Assembly: GCA_025353305.1 (NCBI GenBank)
Contig: JANXQX010000178.1
Location: 1 to 21,374, forward strand
Length of the DNA stretch: 21,374 bases
Reading direction: 5' to 3'
DNA from: Holophagaceae bacterium
GTDB lineage: Bacteria; Acidobacteriota; Holophagae; Holophagales; Holophagaceae
The translations under genes and the position numbers were made by a program. Positions 7,959 through 17,152 of the stretch are shown one piece after another. The notes under the pieces are model-generated. The model worked only from the letters and a program-made list of their open reading frames with translations, searched no databases and was not told where the DNA came from. Position 1 is the first letter of the stretch. Every line of letters begins with the position of its first letter.

Positions 7959-9444
7959 GTTGAATGGCCTTGATCTGAACGCTGGAGGGCTGGCCCGCAT
8001 CGCGGCGGGAGAGGCGGTTTCGCTCGATCCAAATGCGCTCGCCTCCGTAGCCGATAACCGCACCGTCATTGACCGCATCCTGGCCGAAGGCCGCACGGTC
8101 TACGGCATCAACACGGGCTTTGGACAGTTCGCGACCGTCGTGATTCCGCCGGACCAGCTTCAGCAGCTCCAGCTCAATCTCATCCGCAGCCATGCCGCGG
8201 GTGTGGGCGAACCACTGTCCCCGGACCAGACCCGCGCGCTCATGGCCGCGCGCATCAATTGCCTGCTCAGGGCCCATAGCGGCATCCGGCCCGAACCCAT
8301 CCACTTGCTGGCCGCCTGCTTGAACAAGAACGTATTGCCCGTCATTCCCAGCCAAGGCAGTGTGGGTGCCAGCGGCGATCTCGCACCGCTCGCCCACATG
8401 GCGCTGCTGCTGGTGGGGGAAGGTCTTGCCTGGCTCGATGGGAAACAGGTCCCGGGCGGAGACGCCTTGAAAACAATGGGTCTGGAGCCCATTCGGTTGG
8501 AAGCCAAAGAGGGCCTGGCGCTCATCAACGGAACCCAGCTCATCACGTCTCTGGGCTGCCTCGCGCTGCAACGGCTCAGGGATCTGACAGCCCTGGCGGA
8601 TGAGATCGCCGCCCTGTCGCTTGAAGCCTTGCGAGGATCGCGGTCGGCCTTTGATCCGCGCATCCATGCGGCGCGGCCGCACCCTGGCCAGATCGAAGTC
8701 GCCGCGAATCTCCGGCGCATCCTGGGCCCGACTTCTGAAATCGCCGACAGCCATCGCGACTGCCACCGTGTGCAGGACGCCTACTCCCTGCGCTGCCTGC
8801 CCCAGGTTCATGGGGTTGCCCGCGACACCCTGCGTTTTGCGGGCGAGATCCTGGAGCGGGAACTGAACAGCGCAACCGACAATCCGATGATCTTCACGGA
8901 TACGCAGGAATCGCGCTCCGGCGGCAATTTCCACGGCCAGTATCCTGCTTTCGCCTGCGACGTTCTGGCCATCATCTGCGCGGATCTGGCGAGCATCTCG
9001 GAACGGCGCCAGGAGCGCATGGTGAACCCCGCCTACAGCGATCTCCCGGCCTTCCTCACCGAGCATGGCGGCCTGGAATCAGGCTTCATGATGGCCCATG
9101 TGACATCGGCGGCGCTGGTCTCTGAACTCAAAGGCCTGGCCCATCCCGCCTGCGTGGACAGCATTCCGACCAGCGCCGGGAAAGAGGACCACGTCAGCAT
9201 GGGGCCCATCGCCGCTCGCAAGCTGTGGCGGGCCGTGGATGGCCTGGAGCAGGTGCTGGCCATCGAAGCCCGCATGGCCCTGGAAGGTGTCCGCCTGGTG
9301 GGCCTTGCCCCTGCGGTGGGACTGAAGCCCCTGCTGTCCAGACTTTCCACAGCCTGCGCACCCTGGCGCGACCGACCTATGTTCGAGGAAATCAGTCTTT
9401 CCCTGCAGGCGCTGCGGCTCCATATGCGAGAATTCCAGGCATGA
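7951..9444 (+). CDS. hutH: Histidine ammonia-lyase
   Basis: This cytoplasmic enzyme deaminates histidine to urocanate, the first step of histidine breakdown. At 497 residues it has normal length. The self-forming MIO cofactor triad Ala-Ser-Gly is at 140-142 within GSVGASGDLAPLAHMAL. The catalytic Tyr is at 51 in YGINTGFG. The substrate-selectivity pair is Ser80-His81 in RSHAAGVG, as in histidine rather than tyrosine or phenylalanine lyases. PQVHG, NPMIF and SAGKEDHVSMG are also present. It overlaps the MFS gene by 8 nt and the HD-domain gene by 4 nt (ATGA). No hutU, hutI or hutG is present here, so the rest of the pathway lies elsewhere or is absent. Confidence 0.95.
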   Translation: MLELNGLDLNAGGLARIAAGEAVSLDPNALASVADNRTVIDRILAEGRTVYGINTGFGQFATVVIPPDQLQQLQLNLIRSHAAGVGEPLSPDQTRALMAARINCLLRAHSGIRPEPIHLLAACLNKNVLPVIPSQGSVGASGDLAPLAHMALLLVGEGLAWLDGKQVPGGDALKTMGLEPIRLEAKEGLALINGTQLITSLGCLALQRLRDLTALADEIAALSLEALRGSRSAFDPRIHAARPHPGQIEVAANLRRILGPTSEIADSHRDCHRVQDAYSLRCLPQVHGVARDTLRFAGEILERELNSATDNPMIFTDTQESRSGGNFHGQYPAFACDVLAIICADLASISERRQERMVNPAYSDLPAFLTEHGGLESGFMMAHVTSAALVSELKGLAHPACVDSIPTSAGKEDHVSMGPIAARKLWRAVDGLEQVLAIEARMALEGVRLVGLAPAVGLKPLLSRLSTACAPWRDRPMFEEISLSLQALRLHMREFQA

Positions 9445-10238
9445 TTCCCCCCAAGGCGAAAGCCGAAGGCACAAAGCCCAAGGCCCGTGGTCCTCGACCC
9501 GCGGCCTGTGGCCACGCCTTGATGGCTTCGGCCTCCAAGACTGCCGTGCCTTGGCGCAGGAAGTGCGAGGCCGACCTGCGCGCCTTCACGGATTCGGATT
9601 CCATTCGCTTCTGGGGCATCGCCCATCAGGTGGACGGAGAAGCCAAACCCATCTTCAACTATCGCTTCGAACACACTGTCGCGGCTGTGAAGCTCGGCCG
9701 CTGGCTCTGCCCGCAAGTGGACGCGGATCTGGATGTGGTGGAGTGCGCGCTCTGGCTCCACGATTGCCGGAAAAAACTGAAGGATCCCCTTTCCAAAGAC
9801 ACCCACGCCATGGATGCTTCAGCCGAGGTAGCGCAGATTCTCCATGGCACTGACTTCCCGCAGGCGAAAATCCCGGCCGTTTGCCATGCCATCGAACACC
9901 ATGTCGGCCTCAGGCTGACGAGAAAACTCACACCCATCGAAACTGCTTGTGTCTGGGATTGCGACAAACTGAGCAAGATGGGCGCAGCGAGCCTGATCCA
10001 CTTCGGCTGCATCAGCGGTGCGTTCCAGCCCATCGCCACGGAAGATGTCCTTTTGCGTGGCGAGGCCTGGCTGCACCTTTGCAAAGCAATAGTTGCCAGC
10101 ATGAATACCCTGCCGGGAAAAGCTGAAGCGGAACGCAGGCTCGCTTTTCTTTCCGCGCATTATCAGCAGCTGGCCCGCGAATGGAGAGAGCCCATGGCGC
10201 CCGCTCTCAACAACACATTCAAGAGCCCGGTTCCATGA
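9441..10238 (+). CDS. HD-domain protein, probable metal-dependent phosphohydrolase
   Basis: The 265-residue protein has the ordered metal ligands of HD-superfamily enzymes: His78 (FEHTV), His107-Asp108 (LWLHDC), His149/His153 (HAIEHH) and Asp173/Asp175 (VWDCDKLSKMG). The first 40 residues are basic and Pro/Ala-rich and look disordered; Met28 is an alternative start. ATG 9441 overlaps the hutH stop as ATGA, and its own stop overlaps the next start in the same way, so translation is probably coupled. The frame is open upstream to 9225 inside hutH, which is not credible coding. The substrate, which could be a nucleotide or a phosphomonoester, cannot be told. Confidence 0.85.
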   Translation: MIPPKAKAEGTKPKARGPRPAACGHALMASASKTAVPWRRKCEADLRAFTDSDSIRFWGIAHQVDGEAKPIFNYRFEHTVAAVKLGRWLCPQVDADLDVVECALWLHDCRKKLKDPLSKDTHAMDASAEVAQILHGTDFPQAKIPAVCHAIEHHVGLRLTRKLTPIETACVWDCDKLSKMGAASLIHFGCISGAFQPIATEDVLLRGEAWLHLCKAIVASMNTLPGKAEAERRLAFLSAHYQQLAREWREPMAPALNNTFKSPVP

Positions 10239-12874
10239 GCGCCCACCTCTCCTTGCTGGAGATCTTCCAGAGAACACTGAAATTTCTTCAGCTCTACGCT
10301 CCGGATGATCCGAAAGCCACCCAGGCCCTTCAAGCCGTGTTCGAGGCGCTTTCGGAACAGCTGGATTTCTCGGGATCATTGGAACTTGATGTATTCCAAT
10401 CCCGTGGCAAATTCCAATTGCTCGCTAATGGACAACTGATGGATGGCCCGCCCCAGGCTGTCGCATCCCTGGCCCAGTCCCTGATTGATCGGCGCATTCA
10501 CCGCATCAGCTTCGAGCGAGGCTTGGATGAAGATGAGCTCAGGATTCTTTTCTTCATGCTCCAGCTGAAGCCACAGCGTTTGGTGGAACTGGGTGGTCCT
10601 ACCACCTTTTCATCAGAAATGCCGAACATCCTGCTGAACGAAGGGATCACTCTTTCGGGCGTGGGGGGGCTCAGCCGGCCGGTCCCGGTGGAGCCTGTGG
10701 AGATGCCCCTGCTGCTCGAGCCGGGACCCATCACCCCCTCGACACCTTTCCCGATATTGACCACCATGCCCTTGGCCAATGTTCCCATGGAGCTGCCAAC
10801 CCCGCCTAAAGCCCTGACCCGGCCCCTTCCACCGGAGTTCGATCCCTCTGTTTTTGATGCTTCACCCATTGACCCCGTACCGAAAACGTTCACGGCCCCA
10901 ACGAAGCATTCGTCCAAAATAACCTCTGCCCGGGAGACTCTGCGGGCCTTGTTGGGGGAGCCTCTCCCCGAACCGGAGTTGCCGGCGGAGGAAGCCCTGG
11001 TCCGTTCCACGTTTATACCGGAACCGCTGCCTGACCCCGACTTCCCCACGCTCACGGCCCCCGCGCCTGTCGCGTTGCCACCGTTGCGTGAGCGGCTCAC
11101 GGTGCTGTTCGAGCCCATTTCAGATATGGCGCTAGCAGTACCTCCCAAAGCATCCGCGCCTTGGGCCCTGGAGCAGTTGGAGGTTCTGCGGAAATCCGAA
11201 TTGCGCTTTGCGGACCTCACCGCTTTGCAAGGTGCCGGAGAAATCCTTGAGCTGAATCGCGAGGATTTCATCGTGCTCCGGGACGCCCTGCGCCAGGCCC
11301 TCTGGTCCCTGCCGGCCACCAGCCAAGGTGCGATCCTCCTGGGCTTGCCGGTCTTCCCACCCGGTGAACACGCCTTGCAACGGGCCATGGATTACCTGGC
11401 GCCGGAGTTATTGGCGCAAACCGTGGCCGAGGTGGAATTGCGCATGCGCCCGCCACGCCCCCAGTTGGCCCTTCTGGTGGCCACCCTGCTCCACTGCGTC
11501 AAGGATCGGGAAATGAGTCTCGAAGCTTTGAGGGGACGCCTGCAATTCGAGGGTTGGGACATTCTCGACCTGGAGTCGCTCTATGAAGACATCCGCTGGG
11601 AATGCCAAGGCACCGATACCAAGCTGAACCTCGCAGTGAAGGACCAGGGCCTGATGGATCTGGAGTCCTCCCAGATCGGGAGCATCTGCCGCCAATCCAT
11701 CCGCACTGGCCGGATGGATGCATTGCAGACATTCTGGAAAGCGTTGGAAGAAGCCCTTTGGGGATCGGATGATGCCCGCCGGCGCAAAGCCGCCCAGGTC
11801 TTCGCGGATCTTACCGAATGCATTGTCGAGCCTGGCCTTCCCTTGGGCTATGATCTGAAACTTCGCGAATTGTTGGCCAAACATATCTCCCTGGAAATGG
11901 ACCCCGAAGCCCTGGGATGGATGTGCCAAGGCATCGAATCCCTGGTCTCCCAGGCCATGGTGAAGCCTGATCTGGACTATGCCAGCCGCCTGGTTGAGAC
12001 CGTTTTGGACCTCACGGTTTCCAGTGCGAGCAAGGCGGGTGGAACCAAGGTTTCCCAGGCTCTTCATGATCTCTACCTGCGCATGGCAGGGGCACGCAAT
12101 GTCAATGCCCTCTTGCCGCTCATCCACCAGAAACAAACCGAACCCGTCGCCTCCCAATTGCCTAGGCTCTTGGGTTTGCTTGGCCAGCCGGCCGCAAGGC
12201 ACCTGGTCTATTGCCTGGGTCAGGAAGAAGATCGTTCCAGGCGCTACAAGCTCCTTGATGCACTCCGCGCCATCGGATCCAAGGCCGAACTGCCCCTGCG
12301 GGAGGCCCTGGCCGCGCCTGAATGGTATCTGGTGCGCAACGTTGTCTCCCTCCTTGGGGATCTGGGCGAAGCCTCGGCTTTTGATGACGTGGCCCTCACC
12401 CTGTCAAACAAAGATGCCCGGGTTCGACGCATGGCCGCCAAGGCCCTTGGCCAACTGAATGCTGGCCGGGCCGTTCCCTTGCTGATCGCAGCCTTGCCCC
12501 AATCCGATCCGAATACGCTGCTGGAACTCGTGACCCAGCTGGGCGAGCTGAAAGATCCAAGAGCGGTATCGCCACTTGTCGAGCTTCTCCAGGAGGGAAG
12601 CACTTCTGGCCCCGAGGCCGAAATACTGCGCCAGACGGTGTTGGAATCCCTGGGTGCCATTGGATCCCCAGAAGTGGTGCCCGTGCTTTCGAAGCTCTTC
12701 AAGAAGAAAGGTTTCCTGGGTCGCCTGGAACCCCTTCCCCTGCGGATGGCCGCGGCTCGCGCGCTCGGAGCCATTGGCACGCGCGAGGCCCGCGAAGCCA
12801 TGGCCCTGGCCCTTGAAATCGAGAGCAAGGATGAAGTCAAAGCTCTTCTTCGCATGCACTTGATGGGGGACTGA
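10235..12874 (+). CDS. HEAT-repeat protein, first of two tandem paralogues
   Basis: The 879-residue protein has three parts. An N-terminal helical domain (1-145) carries LKFLQLYAPDDP and LKPQRLVELGG. A long Pro-rich, probably unstructured linker follows (about 146-310). A helical region from about 311 onward ends in clear HEAT/PBS-type repeats over the last 220 residues (YLVRNVVSLLGDLG, ARVRRMAAKALGQL, LRMAAARALGAIG). No enzyme motif is seen, so a scaffold or binding role is likely. The start ATG 10235 overlaps the HD gene stop; the frame begins upstream at 10181 but lacks support there. The paralogue follows after 5 nt and aligns along the whole length apart from the linker. Confidence 0.88.
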   Translation: MSAHLSLLEIFQRTLKFLQLYAPDDPKATQALQAVFEALSEQLDFSGSLELDVFQSRGKFQLLANGQLMDGPPQAVASLAQSLIDRRIHRISFERGLDEDELRILFFMLQLKPQRLVELGGPTTFSSEMPNILLNEGITLSGVGGLSRPVPVEPVEMPLLLEPGPITPSTPFPILTTMPLANVPMELPTPPKALTRPLPPEFDPSVFDASPIDPVPKTFTAPTKHSSKITSARETLRALLGEPLPEPELPAEEALVRSTFIPEPLPDPDFPTLTAPAPVALPPLRERLTVLFEPISDMALAVPPKASAPWALEQLEVLRKSELRFADLTALQGAGEILELNREDFIVLRDALRQALWSLPATSQGAILLGLPVFPPGEHALQRAMDYLAPELLAQTVAEVELRMRPPRPQLALLVATLLHCVKDREMSLEALRGRLQFEGWDILDLESLYEDIRWECQGTDTKLNLAVKDQGLMDLESSQIGSICRQSIRTGRMDALQTFWKALEEALWGSDDARRRKAAQVFADLTECIVEPGLPLGYDLKLRELLAKHISLEMDPEALGWMCQGIESLVSQAMVKPDLDYASRLVETVLDLTVSSASKAGGTKVSQALHDLYLRMAGARNVNALLPLIHQKQTEPVASQLPRLLGLLGQPAARHLVYCLGQEEDRSRRYKLLDALRAIGSKAELPLREALAAPEWYLVRNVVSLLGDLGEASAFDDVALTLSNKDARVRRMAAKALGQLNAGRAVPLLIAALPQSDPNTLLELVTQLGELKDPRAVSPLVELLQEGSTSGPEAEILRQTVLESLGAIGSPEVVPVLSKLFKKKGFLGRLEPLPLRMAAARALGAIGTREAREAMALALEIESKDEVKALLRMHLMGD

Positions 12875-12879
12875 AACCC

Positions 12880-15297
12880 ATGCCCACCTTCATCGAAACC
12901 GCCCAGGCCCTGGAAGTGGCGCTGAAGGCCCTGCAGATGTACACGGCCCAGCATCCGCGCACGATAAATTCACTGGAGGCCGCCAAACTTTCCCTGGTGG
13001 ATTGGATCGCTGAGAAACCGACGCTCCATATGGCCGTTGCCGCCGACAAAGTATTTGCCAATGGTGTCAAGGTGGAAGGCTCCAGCCCGCACCTCAAGGC
13101 GCTGGCAAAACGGTTTTCCGATCGCATGATCGCGGGCTTCATCATCCAAAAGGACCTGGATGATGCTGACCTGCTGGCCATGCTCAATCTGCTTCTGCTG
13201 AAGCCCGCGAAAATCGAGGAACTGGGCGGTCCTGGCCCGATTCTGGAACGCGCGGGAGTCACGCGCATCCGTGTGAGCCTCACGCGGTACAAGGAGGTCG
13301 GCGAAGGCGGTGATGCTGATGGTGACGGTGAAAACGATGCCGGGCCCGGTGCCATGGAGGAATCGCCCGGGGAATCAGGCGCGAAAGCCGAAAAGGAGGC
13401 AATCAAGGAATCGGTGGAGGAACCAGTCAAGGAATCAGGTGGAGAGTTTGGCTGGGATTCGGGAAAGGATTCCAGCTCCGCTGATGCGATGAGCCTGGAA
13501 GAAGCCGAAGCCCTTGCGCTGTCCATGCTGCTGGGCCCACCTGAACAGTTGATAGACATCGTTCGTGGTGCCTTCGGGGAGATTCTGGGCGGGATGGCCG
13601 TGGGGGAAGGGTTGAACCTGGCCACACTCCAGCCGGCCTTCCTTGGCAACCTGGGGGCCATGGGTTATCAGCTGGGACTCGGCGAAGGCATGCCTTCCAT
13701 GGCCCAGCTGGGGGTGCTTCGGCAAGTGCTGTTGAGCTTGCCGCCGGAGGCCCAACTGAGCCTGCTCGCAGGCATGGCCACTTTGCCCGGCAAACCCGAG
13801 GGGTTGGCTTTGGGTATCCAGGAATTGGCCCCTGAAATCCTGTCCGTGGCGGGCACTACCCTGCTGGGCCAGGGCCATCCCTGGAATCATCTGCAAGGAC
13901 CCTTGCAGGATGTGCTGCGACCCTTGCCACAGCGCGAATCCATGGTCCGGGCCCTGGCCATCCACATGCGGCAGCTGGGCTACGACGGCAATCTGGCCGA
14001 GGCCCTGCTCCGCCGCCTGGACTGGGATGCCATGACCCTGGAAGCCAAGGTGGTCCGGGCTCTCGAGAGCCGGCAACTTTGGGATCTGAGCCTTGAACAG
14101 CGGCTCGCCTTCTTGCGGGAGTTGCTGGAGCAGGAACGCTCCGAAGCCTTTCAGCGGGTCCTGGACCGGGTCCTTGAAACCCTCACCGTGGATGATCAAA
14201 ACCTTCGCCTCGCTGCCACCCAGACCCTGGCCGGCGTCACTCATTGGATACGCGAACCGGGCCTGCCACAAGACACCGAGGGCCCCCTCACCCAGAAACT
14301 GGAAGCGCATTTTGCGGTGGAATCCTCCGCGCCGATCCACCAGGCTGCCACCGAAGCACTGAGCTCGATTCTGGGGGCCCTGGTCCTTCGCGGGGACCTT
14401 GCTTCCGCCCAGGCCTGCATCATGGAGCTGCAGGATCTCTGTGGCATCCACGAAGAAATCCAGGACTGGCGGCAGGAAGGATTGGATCAACTCAAGCAGC
14501 GGCTGGTGCGGAACGAAAGCGTGGATCGCATCCTTCAACTGCTATTTGAGGTGGACAAGGAGCGGTTGAGGGCTGAGATCATCCCCTTCCTTGAATGGCT
14601 CGGTCCCGTAGCCCCGGGTTTCCTCATGGCCAGGCTTGGTGAGGAGACGGATCGCCCTCGCCGGGGGCGCTTGCTCGAGGCACTTCGCTTTCTGGGCCCC
14701 GCGGCCGTGGATACCGTGCAGGATGCCATGAATTCCGATACCTGGTTCCTGGTGCGGAATGCCCTGAACCTTTTGAGCGATATCGGCGACGCCGGATCCT
14801 TGCCGAAAGTCGTGCCCCTGCTGCGCCATGCCGATGGCCGGGTGCGCCGGGCCGCCGTGCGGGCCATGTGGAAACTGGGGGGACCGGCCGCGGAACCGCA
14901 TCTGCTGAGCATCTTGAAGGAAACTGATCCGGAAACCAAATTCGAAGTGCTGTTCGCATTGGGACAAGTTAAAACGGCCACCAGTGCCCCAGCGGTCCTG
15001 GAATTGGCGGAGGATCGCCGTGGTTCAGAGAGGTTGAGGCTCAAGGCTCTGGAAACCCTTGGGGACATCGGAGCTGTAGCGGCGATCCCCGCACTCGCCG
15101 AATTGCTCAAGAAAAAGAAGACCTTTTTTGGAACCAGCAGCGAGACCTTCGAGATCCGCATCGGCGTGGCCAAGGCCCTGCTTGGCATCGGCACACCGGA
15201 GGCCAGGTGGGTGCTGCAAAAAGTGGTCGAGGCCGAGTCCAAAGGTTCGGAACGGGACGCAATGCAAAGGATTCTGGAAGGGTTCAACCGGAAGTGA
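12880..15297 (+). CDS. HEAT-repeat protein, second tandem paralogue with acidic linker
   Basis: The 805-residue protein is co-linear with its upstream neighbour. The N-domain (1-133) contains LKALQMYTAQHP and LKPAKIEELGGPG. The linker (about 140-205) is rich in Glu, Ser and Gly instead of Pro and includes EESPGESG and EEPVKESGGE. The C-terminal part contains HEAT repeats: TWFLVRNALNLLSDIGDAG parallels EWYLVRNVVSLLGDLGEAS of the partner, and VRRAAVRAMWKL parallels VRRMAAKALGQL. Shared landmarks such as EPGLP in the middle region show full-length duplication, not just repeat similarity. It ends 10 nt from the convergent thioesterase stop. Function is unknown; the two may form a heterodimer. Confidence 0.88.
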   Translation: MPTFIETAQALEVALKALQMYTAQHPRTINSLEAAKLSLVDWIAEKPTLHMAVAADKVFANGVKVEGSSPHLKALAKRFSDRMIAGFIIQKDLDDADLLAMLNLLLLKPAKIEELGGPGPILERAGVTRIRVSLTRYKEVGEGGDADGDGENDAGPGAMEESPGESGAKAEKEAIKESVEEPVKESGGEFGWDSGKDSSSADAMSLEEAEALALSMLLGPPEQLIDIVRGAFGEILGGMAVGEGLNLATLQPAFLGNLGAMGYQLGLGEGMPSMAQLGVLRQVLLSLPPEAQLSLLAGMATLPGKPEGLALGIQELAPEILSVAGTTLLGQGHPWNHLQGPLQDVLRPLPQRESMVRALAIHMRQLGYDGNLAEALLRRLDWDAMTLEAKVVRALESRQLWDLSLEQRLAFLRELLEQERSEAFQRVLDRVLETLTVDDQNLRLAATQTLAGVTHWIREPGLPQDTEGPLTQKLEAHFAVESSAPIHQAATEALSSILGALVLRGDLASAQACIMELQDLCGIHEEIQDWRQEGLDQLKQRLVRNESVDRILQLLFEVDKERLRAEIIPFLEWLGPVAPGFLMARLGEETDRPRRGRLLEALRFLGPAAVDTVQDAMNSDTWFLVRNALNLLSDIGDAGSLPKVVPLLRHADGRVRRAAVRAMWKLGGPAAEPHLLSILKETDPETKFEVLFALGQVKTATSAPAVLELAEDRRGSERLRLKALETLGDIGAVAAIPALAELLKKKKTFFGTSSETFEIRIGVAKALLGIGTPEARWVLQKVVEAESKGSERDAMQRILEGFNRK

Positions 15298-15307
15298 ATG
15301 CCAGAGC

Positions 15308-15739
15308 TTATTTGGCGGTCCGTCGCTTGGGCCTTGCCACTGCGGCGGTTTCCGCCTTTGCTTCCTCGATCATGTCGGGCTTCCAGAGGATGGGCTCCGG
15401 GTGGCTGTTGTCGTCCGTGGCCACCATCACGAATTCACCGCTGGTGACGTCCCGCCTCGCGTTGCTGACGGGGCTGTAGACCCGCACTTCAAGCTGCACG
15501 GTAATGGAAGTGTTGCCTGCCCGGGTCACCGTGGCGTAGAACTCTATGATCTCTCCGGCTCTCACGGGGCTGTGGAAAAACAGCTCCGAGACCTTGAGTG
15601 TCACGAACACCCGGTTGTGGCTCACCAGCCCGGCGCAAATGCCCGCCGCCTTGTCCATGCGCGCCATCATGCCGCCGCCGAACAGCGTGGCATTCAGTCC
15701 TATGTCCTGTTGGAGAACCATTTCCCGCGAGATGAGCAT
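15308..15739 (-). CDS. Hotdog-fold acyl-CoA thioesterase (YciA-like)
   Basis: The 143-residue protein matches the single-hotdog acyl-CoA thioesterase pattern. Residues 16-30 are NATLFGGGMMARMDK, with the likely catalytic Asp29. They are followed by FVTLKVSELFFHSPVRAGE (45-63) and TRAGNTSITVQLEV (72-85). It would hydrolyse acyl-CoA to free acid and CoA in the cytoplasm. The start at 15739 lies 10 nt after sucD, and its ribosome site (aagagg) overlaps the sucD stop, so it is co-translated with the succinyl-CoA synthetase genes. The C-terminus is basic (RPKRRTAK). The context suggests CoA balancing, but the substrate is not known. Confidence 0.88.
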   Translation of the reverse strand: MLISREMVLQQDIGLNATLFGGGMMARMDKAAGICAGLVSHNRVFVTLKVSELFFHSPVRAGEIIEFYATVTRAGNTSITVQLEVRVYSPVSNARRDVTSGEFVMVATDDNSHPEPILWKPDMIEEAKAETAAVARPKRRTAK

Positions 15740-15749
15740 TCCGACCTCT

Positions 15750-16631
15750 TCAGGCAGTCACGCCCAAACGCTTTGCCATGGCTTTGCCCATGTCCGCAGG
15801 GCTTTGGACGACCGTGATGCCCGCGGCTTCCAGGGCCTTCATCTTTTCCGAGGCAGTGCCCTTGCCGCCGCTGATGATGGCTCCCGCATGGCCCATGCGG
15901 CGACCGGGAGGCGCGGTCTGACCCGCGATGAAAGCCACCACCGGCTTCGTCATGTTGGCCTTCACCCAGGCGGCGGCATCTTCTTCGGCGCTGCCGCCGA
16001 TCTCGCCGATCATGACGACCGCATGGGTATCGGGGTCGGCATGGAACAGCTTCAGCGCGTCGATGTGGCTGGTGCCATTGATGGGATCGCCGCCGATGCC
16101 GATGCAGGTGGACTGGCCGATGCCGAGCGCCGTGAGCTGGCCCACGGCTTCGTAGGTGAGCGTGCCTGAGCGGCTAACCACGCCGACGCTCCCCGCCAGA
16201 TGGATGCGGCCGGGCATGATGCCGATCTTCGCCTGTCCGGGGGTGATGACACCAGGGCAGTTGGGGCCGACGAGGCGGCTGTTTGGATAATCAGGCAGCA
16301 CCCGCTTCACTTTCATCATGTCCAGCACCGGAATGCCCTCTGTGATGCAAACGATCAACGCGATTCCCGCGTCCAGGGCTTCAAGAATGCCATCGGCCGC
16401 GCCACTGGGCGGAACGAAGATCATCGTCGCGTTGGCGCCGGTCTGCGTGACCGCGTCCATGACCGTATTGAAGACCGGAAAGCCTTCGACCACCGTGCCG
16501 CCCTTGCCCGGCGTGACACCGCCCATGACGTTGGTGCCGTAATCGCGGCAGCCGATGGCATGAAAGAGACCCTCCCGCCCGGTGATGCCCTGCACGATAA
16601 GTTTGGTGTGGTTGCCGACGAGGACAGACAT
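15750..16631 (-). CDS. sucD: Succinyl-CoA synthetase, alpha subunit
   Basis: With SucC this forms the TCA-cycle enzyme that converts succinyl-CoA to succinate with substrate-level phosphorylation. At 293 residues it has normal length. The CoA-binding N-terminus has the GITG motif (15-18), and GPNCPG is at 122-127. The phosphorylated active-site His248 sits in [10 protein letters not shown]. It is 10 nt upstream of the thioesterase gene. Unusually, it is not adjacent to sucC: a membrane-protein gene and a repeat element lie between them. Confidence 0.97.
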   Translation of the reverse strand: MSVLVGNHTKLIVQGITGREGLFHAIGCRDYGTNVMGGVTPGKGGTVVEGFPVFNTVMDAVTQTGANATMIFVPPSGAADGILEALDAGIALIVCITEGIPVLDMMKVKRVLPDYPNSRLVGPNCPGVITPGQAKIGIMPGRIHLAGSVGVVSRSGTLTYEAVGQLTALGIGQSTCIGIGGDPINGTSHIDALKLFHADPDTHAVVMIGEIGGSAEEDAAAWVKANMTKPVVAFIAGQTAPPGRRMGHAGAIISGGKGTASEKMKALEAAGITVVQSPADMGKAMAKRLGVTA

Positions 16632-16703
16632 GATGGACTCCGGTGAAGAATTGGGGGATTTTCGATTGATCGTGGTGGAACAGCTAGGTTGTGAATGTTT
16701 TTT

Positions 16704-16740
16704 ACTTTCGACTCTCGACTCTCGACCCTGGACTCAAGAC
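16704..16740. repeat. Short TCGA-unit repeat at the end of the membrane-protein gene
   Basis: Units of 'tcgactc' recur about every 8 nt (actttcgactctcgactc, then cgaccctggactc). The minus-strand gene's stop codon (16734-16736) lies inside it. It is related in unit sequence to the arrays at 6504-6597 and 20445-20468. Confidence 0.55.
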
Positions 16741-17147
16741 CGGGGCCCAGGCCTTTCATCATCCTGAAAAGTATCCCAATCTCGCTCGGGTGTAGGGTTT
16801 GAGGTTGGCGCTGGTGCTGTTGGCAGTTGGGTTTTCAGAGCCCGCAATCTGGCCAGATAATCCTGCTTGGTGGCGTCCAGTTCCAGGTTTCTTCGGTACA
16901 GTCGGGAGAGCAGGAAAACAACTATTCCAAGGTTAAGCGGCGCCGCGATCCACATGATCCTGGGCGCATGGAAAAACGTGTTTTCCCAGGTCCGAGGTCC
17001 CGCCAGCCAGATGAAGATGTACATCATGGGGAGGAGCCCCACGAGCACGAAGAAGAAGCTCCAGCCCAGGCGCCAGGCGCCTTTGTACATGACGTCCTGG
17101 TACTCCTGGTACAGGGTTTCGTACTGGGCTTTCATCTCCTCGCTCAC
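16734..17147 (-). CDS. Small two-TM membrane protein between sucC and sucD, unknown function
   Basis: The chosen GTG start (17147) gives 137 residues beginning MSEEMKAQYETLYQEYQ, an amphipathic helix. Two hydrophobic segments follow (WSFFFVLVGLLPMMYIFIWLAG and IMWIAAPLNLGIVVFLLSRLY), then a charged helical segment and a Pro-rich tail. ATG 17135 is an alternative, but its gaggag abuts the codon. The frame also runs to 17165 into repeat sequence, which I reject. No family is recognised. The gene is on the same strand as sucC and sucD and presumably shares their transcript. Confidence 0.75.
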   Translation of the reverse strand: MSEEMKAQYETLYQEYQDVMYKGAWRLGWSFFFVLVGLLPMMYIFIWLAGPRTWENTFFHAPRIMWIAAPLNLGIVVFLLSRLYRRNLELDATKQDYLARLRALKTQLPTAPAPTSNPTPERDWDTFQDDERPGPRS

Positions 17148-17152
17148 GCGGC

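Noticed and set aside
7876..9066. 396-codon open frame on the minus strand
   Set aside because: Antisense to hutH, with no recognisable domain; GC-rich third positions of hutH leave this frame open by chance.
13435..14538. 367-codon open frame on the minus strand
   Set aside because: Antisense to the second HEAT-repeat gene; composition (Gln/Gly/His-rich) is typical of a shadow frame.
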